Source of the DNA: Thermoguttaceae bacterium
Lineage (GTDB): Bacteria; Planctomycetota; Planctomycetia; Pirellulales; Thermoguttaceae
Reading direction: 5' to 3'
NCBI GenBank assembly: GCA_017434455.1
Contig: JAFRFG010000018.1
Location: 56,885-120,884, forward strand
DNA length: 64,000 bases
Shown one piece after another: positions 45,901-55,110 of the stretch (the first letter of the stretch is position 1; every line of letters begins with the position of its first letter). The position numbers and the translations under genes are program-made. The notes below the pieces were generated by a model that worked only from the letters and a program-made list of their open reading frames with translations, was not told where the DNA came from and did not search any database.

Positions 45901-48900
45901 TGACCTGGCCTCGGTCGAGTACGACGGAAACGGCCATACGCTTCAGCAATACCTGGATAATCTCCTCCAAGCCAATGGGGGAAGAGGGTACTACTTCAGC
46001 GCTATCAACGAGATCACCGACGATCTCTACGCGCTCCTGCCGGAGGATATCCGCGCCGGGCGCCGTCTTGATCTCAATGCCCTCAGCCGCGAGGCGAGCT
46101 GGATGGGCTGGAAATATGACGCGTCGAACAACCACGCCCTGGGGCTTCCCAGCAATGAGGACGAGGCCCGAAAGATCCATTATCACGGCCTGGTCGAGAG
46201 GATGAAGTTCGCCCGCGGGCTCTATGTGCTTTTAAGCGCGCTGACCTGGCAGGAGCGCAACGCCTCGCTGGTCGCCCAATTCTTCACCGGAGACGAGCCG
46301 TCGGTCCGCGATCGGATCGACGATTCCCTTATGCTCGGGGATTACTTTGACGCGTCGCTTGAGGAATGCCTCGCCGCTGCCGCCAATCTTTCCTACGATT
46401 CGTATCGGGAGCCGCCGGCATCGGGTTCGTCGGTCTCCTCGGATACGCTCGATAAGATGGACCACCGCCGCGATCTGGAGCAGGAGTTCTTCGCCAACCG
46501 CCTGGCGCAGTGGTGCGTCAATGTGGTCGACTTCTGCGATCCCGACGCGACGATGACGCCGTTTTTCTTCGACTCGACCCCGATGGACGGGTGGTGGGAG
46601 AGTATCGTTTGCGCCAGCGGCGATATCGAAGAGTCCCTCATCTTCAACGGTGTCGATAATACCTGCCCCGATTTCTACGATGCCTTGGAGCAGGTTTTCA
46701 ACGATCCCGACGCTTCTGTTCCCTCGACGACCGATCCTAACGTTCCGGAGAGTTTCTTCCGTCGGCTCCTCGGGGAGATCGACGGGGTATCGCTCTACGA
46801 AAACGACACCACCTACTCGCAGCTGATCGCCAACTGGCTGGAGGGGATCATCGATCACGAGGAGCACGACTTCGGTTTCCGCCGGGTCTGGGGGATGGAG
46901 CGCCCCGACCTCCTCTTGACCGAGACGCTTAACTTCCACGATCTTGGTATTGCTGATACCCGCTCGGAGAATGTCAACACGGAGGGACACGGGAAAAACG
47001 TCACCGACCAAGATCCGGATCCCGATTTCGATCAGGTTCGCCGTCCCCAGGGGTCGACCTACCTGGAGCTGTACTGCGCCGCCAATCCGAATATCCCCCA
47101 GTCGCCGGAGCTGTACGACTTCGATGACGACTTAAATCTCTGGAAGCTCGACCTGTCGCGGATGACGCCGAGGGTCGATGGGAACAACAGTCCCTATCAA
47201 AACCTCGCGTTCCCCGTTTGGCGGGTCGCGATCAGCGCCAGCCGTGACCCGCACGAGAAGGCCGGCGAGGTCGATCAAGACAGCGGGGAGGATCACGGAC
47301 GCGAGCGCAAATTCCGCAAGAAAGAGAACAGTATTCTCGAACGGCTCAAAGGGAACAACGCTTCCTTCTTCTCGTTCCAGCCGCGTCAGTTCAACGGCCG
47401 GATCGTGACCGAATCCGGTTCGTCGGTCAATTACACCGACTCCACGGGAGGCCAGGTGGTCGATGAGCGCTGGCGCAAACTCGATATCCCCGCCTCGAAT
47501 ATCTTAGGGCCGGCTTTCGTCGAAACGGTGACGGAGGCAGGGAAGGATAAGACCAAGCTCTCTGAGGAGGTCGAAATCGACCGGGTGGTCTGGATGACCC
47601 GTCCGTTGGATTCGACCGAGCGCAACTGGGTTTCGGTCCGTTCCTACCCGGACGCCCCGCGTCTGTTCTGGCGGGTCTTTGAGCGGGAGTACGAGGTAGC
47701 TGCCAATTCCGACGATCTCCGGGCGGAACAGACCCGCGCCTACATTCTCCCGAACCGGTACTTTGTCATCGGGCCGGAGGATGAGCGGTCGATCGGTTCC
47801 TACAAGCGCACAGAGACGCTAGGTTTGGGGATCACCCCCGCGCCGTCGATCAGCGGCTACTACGGTATCCCCTCGCCGGTGAGGGTGATCCTCAACGACA
47901 CGCACCGATCCGGGGGGACGGTCGACTCGATGACGCCGATCCTCAACCCGTACAACCGGGTGATCACCCGTTCGGACGGAACCCACGAGGTCGAGGGATC
48001 GATGCGGGCGGCGACCTATTTCGGGCTTGGCTCCGGTCTGCTCAGCTACAAGCGGGGGCTGAATATTTCCGAGCCCCTTTGGACGGCCCAGACCGATAGT
48101 TCTTCCGAGGCCGAGGCGGCCGGACTGTCGTACGACCCGTACCGCGACCCGATGTACGGGTCCCACAAGATCCCGACCCAGGCGGTCACCTTCGAGTCGA
48201 AGAGCGTCGAAGCGACGAAAGAATTCGTCAGCGGGGACTCCTCGACCGTGGTCCCCGATGTCCCGTTCGACGAGCCGAGCGAATGGATCGCCTCGGGGCG
48301 CCGTAACGCCAACAGTTCCCTGACCCATACCTCGCCGATCGCCGAGGATCAGATCTTTGGCCTGGGGACCGTTCCGGGGATCCGCTCGGCGTTTCTCCAG
48401 CGGGTCGCCGATCCGAACCTGCCGTATCACCCGCTGCTGAACCCGTATCTGACCGTCGACTGGAACATGATGGACCTGACGGTCGTCAACGGGGAGATTG
48501 CCGAGTCGCTGTCGACCAATACCGAATCGAGTTATCGGTTCTGCACGCCTCCGTCGGGGGTGGATATCTCCGGGTTCGTCGACAACAACAATAAACTCAA
48601 GGTCGGGAGCAACAACTCGGTCTTTAAGGATGTCGCTTCGATGCCCTACGACGAGGAGCCGGGAACGAGCAACTCGATGCTCTTCAGCTCACGGCAGTGG
48701 GGGAACACGAAGCAGCAGGGCTTCTTCCCGCAGTCGCTCCATAATTTCCAGCCGAACCCGTGGGCGCGCGCGGTAAATCTGACCTGGGTCGAGACCGACG
48801 AGAAATTCGGCCTGCAGACCGCGGTCGGTACCTCCGGCGGCACCGACGACACGAACGAGATTGTTCGTGTGCTAAACCGCAGTTCGCATATCTTTAATGA

Positions 48901-50443
48901 CCTCAGCACGGCTTCCTCCCTGGTCCTCCCGTTCGCCCCGCGGCATACGCTCGGCTGGTACAACGATCGGGGGGGGCTCACCGCGAAAGACAACATCCCG
49001 AAACAGCTGACGACCTCGTACAACTGGTACGAAGGGCTGGAGACCGACTGGGTGAGCGGCCTGGATACCTCGAGCGTTTCCGATTGGAACAGGACCTTCT
49101 CGCCGTATATCGGCGCTGCGGGCACGAACTCGGGGAAGGTGAAGCGCTTTGAGCATTTGGTATGGAACGACGCGCCGATGACCAGCCCGCTGGAGCTGGC
49201 GCTGGTTCCCGCCAGCGCGCCGGCGCGCTTCGGGACGGAGTTCGTCCGCGCCAAAGACGACGACAACTTCAAGCTCAGTTTGCTGGGGACCGTCACCGAC
49301 CAGGGCGGCCGGTCGCTCGGTTCCGGGACGAGGGCGGAGAGCTTGTTCGGCTATAACCCCACCGGTTCGGCCGATACGGCCCTGGTGATCAGTCCCTACC
49401 TGAACTTCTTCAGCAGCGTCGATGAGTCGATCGTCCGCGACCCGGATGACATCGATACTTGGCTCACCCTTCTGGGCCATTCGCTCAACCTGGCGAAGAT
49501 TTTCGAGTTTGTGACCCTCCCCTCGCCGGTCAACGGGACGCGGGAGGCCGTGACGCAGACCGATGGGACGCGGTTCTGGGAGCAGTACTCGGAATACACC
49601 ATTCTGGACGAATCCTCCAATAATGTCACCGTCGGCGACCGGGCGCTGAGTGCCTCGACGCTGCGTGAGCCGGGGAAGATCAATCTCAACACGATCGCCG
49701 AACCGGCGATCGGCAATGTCTCCCCGGTCTGGGACGCTCTGGTCGGGAACAACGGACGGACGATCTCTTGGAACGCCTTTAAGACCGCTCGAACCAACGA
49801 GGATACCGGGCAGAAGGTCTGGTTCCAGTCGCCGCTGGCCGCCTCGCTGTCTCCGGCGCCCCTGGGCGGCGACCCGCAAAGCGATGATCCGGACGACCCG
49901 CCGGTGGCGGCCGTTCCGGCGGACGGTTCGCTCTTTGGCCGGAAGCTCATTCACGGCCAGAGTGCCGCGCTGTTTGACGGCGACGCCGACAGTCACGGCC
50001 GGGGCAACCTCCGCGCCTCGATGGCCGATATGCTTCGTCTCTCGGGGACGACGACCAACCGCTCGAACGTCTTCGCCGTCTGGCTGACGGTCGGGTATTT
50101 CAAGGTCGAGCGGGTGAATCCGGGGGTGAACATGCCGAAGTACGACCCCGACGGTACCCTGATTAGACTTAATAACGGCGCCGCTGTCGTCGATGTCGGT
50201 GGCACCGATGTGTCCATCTTCTCGGACGAGTACAAGTATGGTCCCTACTACCGGGCGATCTACCCCGACGGCTATACCTACGGTGAGGAGCTTGGAACCG
50301 GCGACTCCGGCGACGGCCTGCTCGGCGACGGCGCCCAGCGGTCGCGGGCGTTCTACCTGATCGACCGGTCGGTTCCGTTCGACTTCCGCCGCGGACGTTC
50401 GCTCAACTGGGAGAAGACCATCCTGCTGGAGAAAAAGCTCTAG
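42983..50443 (+). CDS. Giant 2486-residue protein with pilin-like N-terminus
   Basis: Short basic leader (MTVRQTRKEGG), then one long hydrophobic helix (about residues 12-35), as in GspK/PilX-type minor pilins but without a clear +5 Glu. The body has DVDNDGDGTKESVWIPSGLP and YLVLDMDGRVNVNTAG at about residues 475-515, a pattern found in very large planctomycete proteins encoded next to PulG-like pseudopilins. A similar arrangement is known as cassette proteins in Verrucomicrobia. The rest is Asp/Asn/Tyr-rich and unrecognised. ATG 42983 is chosen because GAGGAG (42969-42974) is 8 nt upstream. Last gene of the pilin-like operon. It may be a tip or adhesin subunit (inference). Confidence 0.82.
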   Translation: MTVRQTRKEGGVVLLLILGFMAMFAVMVVTFIMMTTNMSESANSNVTSGQTSGSADSGAVPEVDARGALRTLMIGTNDHASPIGPFSIGENLYGEVSSANNDRFVFDFRGYDYLGNQALVTIDPSTAQLTFRLESSQAADNESLARSLVYETGSVLTFDQIIGSGYHSDFWNQHVNGTSALICDKSMEPVNGTDFYSVSYTLLPSSELKHFMAQFSAAELNSYNYPTLGLRINPPAFSGTGAGGFAEANLFDGEIGVDGTYTADDTFRLPFALWGNAAAPDKVVYNAAVVANTRILDARTFYKHLSDSAYVPLNPSGGDLYPKYDSVWDLGPGENVSGFFPAPIRMNPSYTAPDTKTPFLAHLGGAVDGVPSFHRPHLFLELNDVITSSGSDVNENVDWQSVLRKLTPRPLPLDHWNFSGSNPVMSLAALCGGNPAGLLNDNAGNRRSAAIAAIQTIAARLGADLSAIGPEGPWDVDNDGDGTKESVWIPSGLPIRSASDGTPYATFYSYLVLDMDGRVNVNTAGSWDQMPSLTESQVDRRPDDPDNPWLDYRNPFDYLADLGALLPSDAGDYPLSPWFDVTAPGGWLDDKGRNLVNREQDAAPQADDLNFPSPARRGEGFGPAEVNLLFALRRVFGAGDNAIAAAANILWNRSLASSEEAIESVAWSMLNNTAYWNTAGRKTLSQPGVYRYAQDPNNQEVSDRDRHQLLWSFTDPLYRGDLNENVNAKVTNFDFPWRGKTYISRYDRYARYYPTFDFSGSSLRVYDPLGNDFLTGAPRMSENPYLLVPYGASAEDSPYTVRALETLLRMKDYNAASGDTSLVDALTNYISDTSSAGYNGLRPFFRGDDPALNNARQTLTTLSSDIPLPAQIFPIGPGTCGDGDHGLYQLIRRCVIMEVYRKLVDPMENYDPSSAAGEALDAIRAIASADGPCSAAVQRMYGAEPSSEEQKDKVLRLSQSMQIAVIYDNLSSIDLASVEYDGNGHTLQQYLDNLLQANGGRGYYFSAINEITDDLYALLPEDIRAGRRLDLNALSREASWMGWKYDASNNHALGLPSNEDEARKIHYHGLVERMKFARGLYVLLSALTWQERNASLVAQFFTGDEPSVRDRIDDSLMLGDYFDASLEECLAAAANLSYDSYREPPASGSSVSSDTLDKMDHRRDLEQEFFANRLAQWCVNVVDFCDPDATMTPFFFDSTPMDGWWESIVCASGDIEESLIFNGVDNTCPDFYDALEQVFNDPDASVPSTTDPNVPESFFRRLLGEIDGVSLYENDTTYSQLIANWLEGIIDHEEHDFGFRRVWGMERPDLLLTETLNFHDLGIADTRSENVNTEGHGKNVTDQDPDPDFDQVRRPQGSTYLELYCAANPNIPQSPELYDFDDDLNLWKLDLSRMTPRVDGNNSPYQNLAFPVWRVAISASRDPHEKAGEVDQDSGEDHGRERKFRKKENSILERLKGNNASFFSFQPRQFNGRIVTESGSSVNYTDSTGGQVVDERWRKLDIPASNILGPAFVETVTEAGKDKTKLSEEVEIDRVVWMTRPLDSTERNWVSVRSYPDAPRLFWRVFEREYEVAANSDDLRAEQTRAYILPNRYFVIGPEDERSIGSYKRTETLGLGITPAPSISGYYGIPSPVRVILNDTHRSGGTVDSMTPILNPYNRVITRSDGTHEVEGSMRAATYFGLGSGLLSYKRGLNISEPLWTAQTDSSSEAEAAGLSYDPYRDPMYGSHKIPTQAVTFESKSVEATKEFVSGDSSTVVPDVPFDEPSEWIASGRRNANSSLTHTSPIAEDQIFGLGTVPGIRSAFLQRVADPNLPYHPLLNPYLTVDWNMMDLTVVNGEIAESLSTNTESSYRFCTPPSGVDISGFVDNNNKLKVGSNNSVFKDVASMPYDEEPGTSNSMLFSSRQWGNTKQQGFFPQSLHNFQPNPWARAVNLTWVETDEKFGLQTAVGTSGGTDDTNEIVRVLNRSSHIFNDLSTASSLVLPFAPRHTLGWYNDRGGLTAKDNIPKQLTTSYNWYEGLETDWVSGLDTSSVSDWNRTFSPYIGAAGTNSGKVKRFEHLVWNDAPMTSPLELALVPASAPARFGTEFVRAKDDDNFKLSLLGTVTDQGGRSLGSGTRAESLFGYNPTGSADTALVISPYLNFFSSVDESIVRDPDDIDTWLTLLGHSLNLAKIFEFVTLPSPVNGTREAVTQTDGTRFWEQYSEYTILDESSNNVTVGDRALSASTLREPGKINLNTIAEPAIGNVSPVWDALVGNNGRTISWNAFKTARTNEDTGQKVWFQSPLAASLSPAPLGGDPQSDDPDDPPVAAVPADGSLFGRKLIHGQSAALFDGDADSHGRGNLRASMADMLRLSGTTTNRSNVFAVWLTVGYFKVERVNPGVNMPKYDPDGTLIRLNNGAAVVDVGGTDVSIFSDEYKYGPYYRAIYPDGYTYGEELGTGDSGDGLLGDGAQRSRAFYLIDRSVPFDFRRGRSLNWEKTILLEKKL

Positions 50444-50561
50444 CCCCGCTTTTTTCCAAAAGCGTCTTCCTTCCCCCCCTTTTTAAACAAGGGGGGGAGG
50501 GGAGAATGTTAGAAGTGTCTCGGCTTGGTTTTTTCCCGCGCCACCCCTCCAACAGCCGTCT

Positions 50562-52352
50562 ATGCGCCGTTCCCTCGAAGTCAAGTGCCTCTTCTTCTTC
50601 AGCTTGGCCTTGCTCTTGGTCATTGCCTTTAGTTTCATTCTCTATTTCAGAATGACGAAGGATCAGCTCTCGACGCAGAACCCCCTGATGGGGCGGCTTC
50701 TCTCCGAGCGGGAGTTTCTTTTGATTCACCTGCGGGTTCTTCTGCGCGGGGAGTCCAGCGGCGCGCCCCTGTCGACCGAGGAGGAGTTCAATCTCAACGA
50801 GTTCATCGACTCGATGACGGCGCAAAGCGAGGAGATCGGCCGCAGTGTCGACGATCGGCCGTTCGAGCTTCGGTTGATCCGTGTGCGGGGCAATCGCCGC
50901 CCCAACGAGGACGACGCCCCCCACGACGACTACGAGGAGGAGATGATCCGCCGCTTTTCGGCGCGCCGCACGACCTCTTCCGAACAGACCGAAGCGGCCG
51001 AGCGGACCGACGCGCTGGGGCGCTACTACTATTATCAGCCGCTCTATCTGGAACGTTCCTGCCTGAACTGCCACCAGGAGGCCAGCCGGACGCTCCCGCT
51101 GCCGCTCGGGTCGCTTCAGGGGGTGATTCAGGCGACGATCTTCGAGCCGCCGGCGCGCGACGAGATCACTCGGCTGTGGTCGATGCTCCTGGCCGCGGCG
51201 ATCGTCACGGCGTTCGTCGGTCTGATCGCCTTCTATATCGTGATCCGCTACGTGATCATTAAGCCGCTTCGCTCGCTGCGGGACGTGACCGAGGCGATCT
51301 CGCGGGGGAATATCACCAAGCGGGCCGAACTGCATACCGGCGACGAGTTCGAGTCGCTCTCGATCGCCTTCAACCGGATGCTCCGCCATTTGGTCACCAC
51401 GCAGGATAAGCTCCGTTCCTCGAACGCCGAGCTGCAGGTGAAACTCGACGAAATCGCCAGCCGCTCCCTGGAACTGTTCGAGATGAACAAGGTCAAGAGC
51501 GACTTTATGGCGACGATGAGCCACGAGCTGCGCACACCACTCAACAGTATCCTCGGCTTCAGCGAGGTCCTCGGGTCGATCTCGGTCTTGAACGATAAGC
51601 AGAAGCGGTACGTCCAAAATATCAACGAGTCGGGGCATATTCTCCTGACGATGATCAATAACATCCTCGATATGGCGCGGCTGGAAGCCGGCCGTCTGGA
51701 GGCGGCGCCGGTTCCCTTCCGGATCGAGCTGATCGTCGACGCCCAGATCGATATGGCGCGCCCCCTGGCCGACCGAAAGAATATCGAGCTGATCTCCCTG
51801 ATCGAGCCGAATCTCCCGGCGATGTTCCAGGACGAGTCGCGGCTGCAGCAGATCCTCAATAACCTTCTCTCCAACGCGATTAAGTTCACTCCCGAGGGGG
51901 GGAAGATCACGGTGGAGGTTCGCCGGGTCGATTGGGTTCCCCCCGTTAAGGAACAGGAGACCGACGAGGAGATCACCCGCTTCGCCGACAGCGGAGGCGA
52001 AAAGGCGCTGGAACTGCGGGTGCAGGATTCCGGTGTCGGAATCGCCGAGGCCGACCTGGCCGTGATCTTCGAGAAATTCCGCCAGGCCGGGGGGAAGGGG
52101 GACGACGACACGATCACCCGCCAGTACGGCGGCAGCGGGCTGGGGCTTTCGATCGTCAAGGAACTGTGCCGCCTGCTGCGGGGGGATATCACCGTCGAGA
52201 GCCGGGTGGGGTACGGCAGTACGTTCATTGTCCTCGTCCCCTGGGAACTGAAGTCCCCCGCGCTGAACCCCTCGCCGATGATGAACGAAATTCAAGAGTT
52301 TTCACGCGCCGGACAGCTTCCCCGTCCGTCCGGGCGGCCGCTGGAGCAATAA
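50562..52352 (+). CDS. Sensor histidine kinase with periplasmic CxxCH heme site
   Basis: A 596-residue protein. TM1 lies at about residues 9-28 and TM2 at about 207-230. Between them is a periplasmic domain with YYYYQPLYLERSCLNCHQEA, the single CxxCH (about 167-171) of Tll0287-like (DUF3365) c-heme sensor domains. HAMP follows (KPLRSLRDVTEAISRGN), then a coiled coil, HisKA with SHELRTPLNS (phospho-His about 321) and HATPase with NLLSNAIKFTPEGG, DSGVGI and GGSGLGLSIV. It probably senses redox state or gas through heme. No response regulator is adjacent. The DUF4340 gene follows after 11 nt. Confidence 0.92.
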   Translation: MRRSLEVKCLFFFSLALLLVIAFSFILYFRMTKDQLSTQNPLMGRLLSEREFLLIHLRVLLRGESSGAPLSTEEEFNLNEFIDSMTAQSEEIGRSVDDRPFELRLIRVRGNRRPNEDDAPHDDYEEEMIRRFSARRTTSSEQTEAAERTDALGRYYYYQPLYLERSCLNCHQEASRTLPLPLGSLQGVIQATIFEPPARDEITRLWSMLLAAAIVTAFVGLIAFYIVIRYVIIKPLRSLRDVTEAISRGNITKRAELHTGDEFESLSIAFNRMLRHLVTTQDKLRSSNAELQVKLDEIASRSLELFEMNKVKSDFMATMSHELRTPLNSILGFSEVLGSISVLNDKQKRYVQNINESGHILLTMINNILDMARLEAGRLEAAPVPFRIELIVDAQIDMARPLADRKNIELISLIEPNLPAMFQDESRLQQILNNLLSNAIKFTPEGGKITVEVRRVDWVPPVKEQETDEEITRFADSGGEKALELRVQDSGVGIAEADLAVIFEKFRQAGGKGDDDTITRQYGGSGLGLSIVKELCRLLRGDITVESRVGYGSTFIVLVPWELKSPALNPSPMMNEIQEFSRAGQLPRPSGRPLEQ

Positions 52353-52363
52353 GGGATACGCAA

Positions 52364-53731
52364 GTGCCGGCTTCGATGAAAGAGACGATAAAATCCGTGG
52401 TGATCGGCCTTTTGGCCCTCGCCGGGCTGATCCTCTACCTCAGCACCCGTCCGAAACCCCCTCGGCAGTGGACCGACACCGAGGCGGGCGAGATTCTCTT
52501 CCCCGGTTTTACCGACGCGGCGCTGATGCGGCGCGTGACCATCGCCCGAATCGGCGCCGACGGCCAGCTCGAGCGCTTGGAGCTTTCCCGCCAGGGTCAG
52601 GAGTGGAAGATCGCCTCCCGCTCGATGGCGCCGGCGGAAAACAGCGAGCGAATCGCCTCGATCGCCTCGCCGCTGGTGGGGCTCACCGCGCTGTCGGTCG
52701 TGCCGCGCGGGGAGACGAACGACCGGCTCCTGCGTGAGTGCCATTTAATCGACCCGACCAAGGCGCTGGGGGAGGAGGCCGCCGACGCGGGTATCTTCTT
52801 GGAGATATTAGGGGAAGACGACGCGGTGCTGGCGAAGATGATTATCGGCAGCCAGCCGGCGGAAAGCTCGGCGGTGCGCGATCTGCGGTACGTTCTTCCC
52901 GACGGGAGCGATCGGGTGATGACGGTCGATTTTTCGGCCGAGACGGCTGAAAGCGCCGCCCAGCAGAAGAGCGAGTCGTACGCCGACCGCCTCTCGGCCG
53001 ATCCGCTCGATTGGATGAACCGGTCGCTTTTGCGCCTCAGCCGCTGGAAGATCGCCGAGCTGTCGCTGTTCGACTACCGTTGGGAAGAAGAGAAACTCCG
53101 CCCCGTCGAGTTCCTCCGGGCCGAGCAGGACCCGGAGCGGTCGCTCGATCTGGTCTGGCAGCTTAAAGAGCACCTGAGGTTCGACGACGGCCAACCGAAA
53201 GAAGATGAGCTCCCGGAGGAGGGGAGCGACGAGGCGAAACAGCTGGGGAGGACGTTCAACCACTGGGCCGACCTGCTCGGGAAACTGTCGTTCATCGACC
53301 TGCGGCGAAAGACGGACCCGCTTCCGGAGATGTTTCGCCGGCACGCCCCGATCCAAGAGATCGCCGCCTCGGCCGATGAGCTGGCGCTTTTGGGGTTCCA
53401 TATCGCCGACCACGATCCGCGCGCGCCGGAGTCGATCGATCCGTTCCTGTGCGGCATCGCCGGCGAAATCGAGCTGACAATGACCGACGGGACACGCTTT
53501 CGGCTGATCATCGGCGCCGAGCGGGGGGACGGTTCCCGCTGGTCGATCGTGACCTGCCGGTTCGACCCGGCCTTCTTCCCCGAGGCCAGTGAGGGGGACA
53601 GCGCCGCGCGAAGCCAGCGCGAGATGGATATCGCCCAAGGGGAAAAGAGCGCCGAGGAGGCCTCCCGCCGGCTGGACGACTGGTTCTTCTTAATCCCCCA
53701 AGAGATGGCCGTCCAGAGCGGGGGCCTTTGA
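52364..53731 (+). CDS. DUF4340 domain membrane-anchored protein
   Basis: A 455-residue protein with an N-terminal transmembrane segment (about residues 10-26) and a periplasmic body. ILFPGFTDAAL, the 'W.I.S' strand (EWKIASRS), SVVPRGETNDRLLRECHLIDP and the GSQPAES...RYVLPDGSDRVMTVD block match planctomycete DUF4340 proteins. Relatives elsewhere sit beside gliding-type ABC transporters; none is seen here. GTG 52364 follows AAGGGA by about 8 nt; ATG 52376 is the alternative. Probably cotranscribed with the histidine kinase. Confidence 0.82.
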   Translation: MPASMKETIKSVVIGLLALAGLILYLSTRPKPPRQWTDTEAGEILFPGFTDAALMRRVTIARIGADGQLERLELSRQGQEWKIASRSMAPAENSERIASIASPLVGLTALSVVPRGETNDRLLRECHLIDPTKALGEEAADAGIFLEILGEDDAVLAKMIIGSQPAESSAVRDLRYVLPDGSDRVMTVDFSAETAESAAQQKSESYADRLSADPLDWMNRSLLRLSRWKIAELSLFDYRWEEEKLRPVEFLRAEQDPERSLDLVWQLKEHLRFDDGQPKEDELPEEGSDEAKQLGRTFNHWADLLGKLSFIDLRRKTDPLPEMFRRHAPIQEIAASADELALLGFHIADHDPRAPESIDPFLCGIAGEIELTMTDGTRFRLIIGAERGDGSRWSIVTCRFDPAFFPEASEGDSAARSQREMDIAQGEKSAEEASRRLDDWFFLIPQEMAVQSGGL

Positions 53732-53852
53732 GCAAACGGCCTCGGGGGTAGAATACTTTTTCACGCGCGTCGGCGCGCCGGTGGGTATGTATCCGGCAAA
53801 CAAGACCGTTTGAAGGCAAAGAGTCATTTAGATCGAAAGGGATCGTGCGGCT

Positions 53853-55043
53853 ATGGGTATTGAGCTTTCCAAAATTGTTCAGGGGATCGAGCCGTCCGCG
53901 ACCTTGGCGATGTCGGCCAAGGCGGGTGAACTTAGGGCGCAGGGGCAGACGGTCTATAACCTCAGTGTCGGTGAGCCCGACTTCAATACCCCGCGGCATA
54001 TCTGCGAGGCGGCGTTCAAAGCGATCGAGGCGGGAAAGACCCGCTATACCCCGGCCAGCGGTATTCCCGAGCTGAAGAAGGCGGTGGTCGAGGAGTACAA
54101 AAACCGCTGCGGCCTGGAGTACGCCGCGGCTCAGTGCGTTGTCTCCAACGGCGCCAAGCACGCGCTGCACAACTCGTTCTTCTGCACCCTCAATCCCGGT
54201 GACGAAGTGATTATCCCCGCGCCGTATTGGGTCAGCTACGCCGAGCTGGTGAAGCTCTCCGGCGCCGTCCCGGTCATTCTTCAGACCGACGAGTCGAACA
54301 ACTTCAAGCTCACCGCCGAGCAGTTCCGCGCCGCCATTACGCCGAAAACCCGGATGTTGCTGCTGTGCTCCCCGTCGAACCCGACCGGGAATATCTACTC
54401 CGGCCAGGAGCTCGGCGAACTGGCCGACATCGTGCTGGAGAATAACCTGTTCGTCGTCGCCGACGAGATCTATGACCGCCTGGTCTACGGCGATAATAAG
54501 TTCGTCAGTTTCCCGACCCTCCGCCCGGGTCTTCAGGACCGGACGATCGTCATCAACGGGGTCTCGAAGACCTACGCGATGACCGGCTGGCGTATCGGCT
54601 GGGCGCTGGCGCCGGAGAATATCGCCAAGAAGATGAGCTCGCTGCAAAGCCAAGAGACGAGCAACCCGTGCAGCGTCAGTCAGTACGCCGCGCTGGAGGC
54701 GATCACCGGCGACCAGAGCTGCGTGTCGCTGATGGTCAGCGAGTTCGCCAAGCGCCGCGACTACGTCGCCGGCCGCATCGCCGAGATCCCGGGGCTTAGC
54801 TGCGCCGAGATGGGGGGCGCCTTCTACGCCTTTATCAACGTCAAGAAGCATCTGGGCCGGAAGCTCGGCGGCGTGACGGTCAACAACAGCAAAGAGTTCT
54901 GCCTGGCGCTGCTCGATCAAAAGAAGGTGGCGACCGTGATGGGGAGCGCCTTCGGGACCGAGGGATATATCCGCGCCTCGTTCGCCAACAGCATCGAAAA
55001 CCTCCAGGAGGCGTTCGACCGGATCGCCGAATTCCTCGCCTAA
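53853..55043 (+). CDS. aspC: Aspartate aminotransferase (class I PLP enzyme)
   Basis: Exchanges amino groups between aspartate and 2-oxoglutarate in the cytoplasm. The 396-residue protein has NLSVGEPDFNTP, YTPASGIPELKKA, SNGAKHAL, PAPYWVSY, CSPSNPTGNIYS, the ADEIYDRLVY Asp/Tyr pair and the PLP lysine in NGVSKTYAMTGWRIGW (Lys near residue 240). The substrate arginine lies in GYIRASFANS near the C-terminus. This is the I-gamma (thermophile-type) AspC pattern; prephenate-type activity is possible. Confidence 0.93.
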   Translation: MGIELSKIVQGIEPSATLAMSAKAGELRAQGQTVYNLSVGEPDFNTPRHICEAAFKAIEAGKTRYTPASGIPELKKAVVEEYKNRCGLEYAAAQCVVSNGAKHALHNSFFCTLNPGDEVIIPAPYWVSYAELVKLSGAVPVILQTDESNNFKLTAEQFRAAITPKTRMLLLCSPSNPTGNIYSGQELGELADIVLENNLFVVADEIYDRLVYGDNKFVSFPTLRPGLQDRTIVINGVSKTYAMTGWRIGWALAPENIAKKMSSLQSQETSNPCSVSQYAALEAITGDQSCVSLMVSEFAKRRDYVAGRIAEIPGLSCAEMGGAFYAFINVKKHLGRKLGGVTVNNSKEFCLALLDQKKVATVMGSAFGTEGYIRASFANSIENLQEAFDRIAEFLA

Positions 55044-55077
55044 AAAAGGGCGCGCGGTTTCCCCGGGAAGACCAAAT

Positions 55078-55110
55078 AAAGAGCGTGGGAGAGAATCCCA
55101 CGCTCTTTTT
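55078..55110 (+). terminator. Intrinsic terminator of aspC
   Basis: AAAGAGCGTGGGA pairs with TCCCACGCTCTTT over a 5-nt loop, followed by T. Confidence 0.93.

Noticed and set aside
50403..52295. 630-codon minus-strand frame
   Set aside because: Antisense to the histidine kinase, whose motifs are complete on the + strand.
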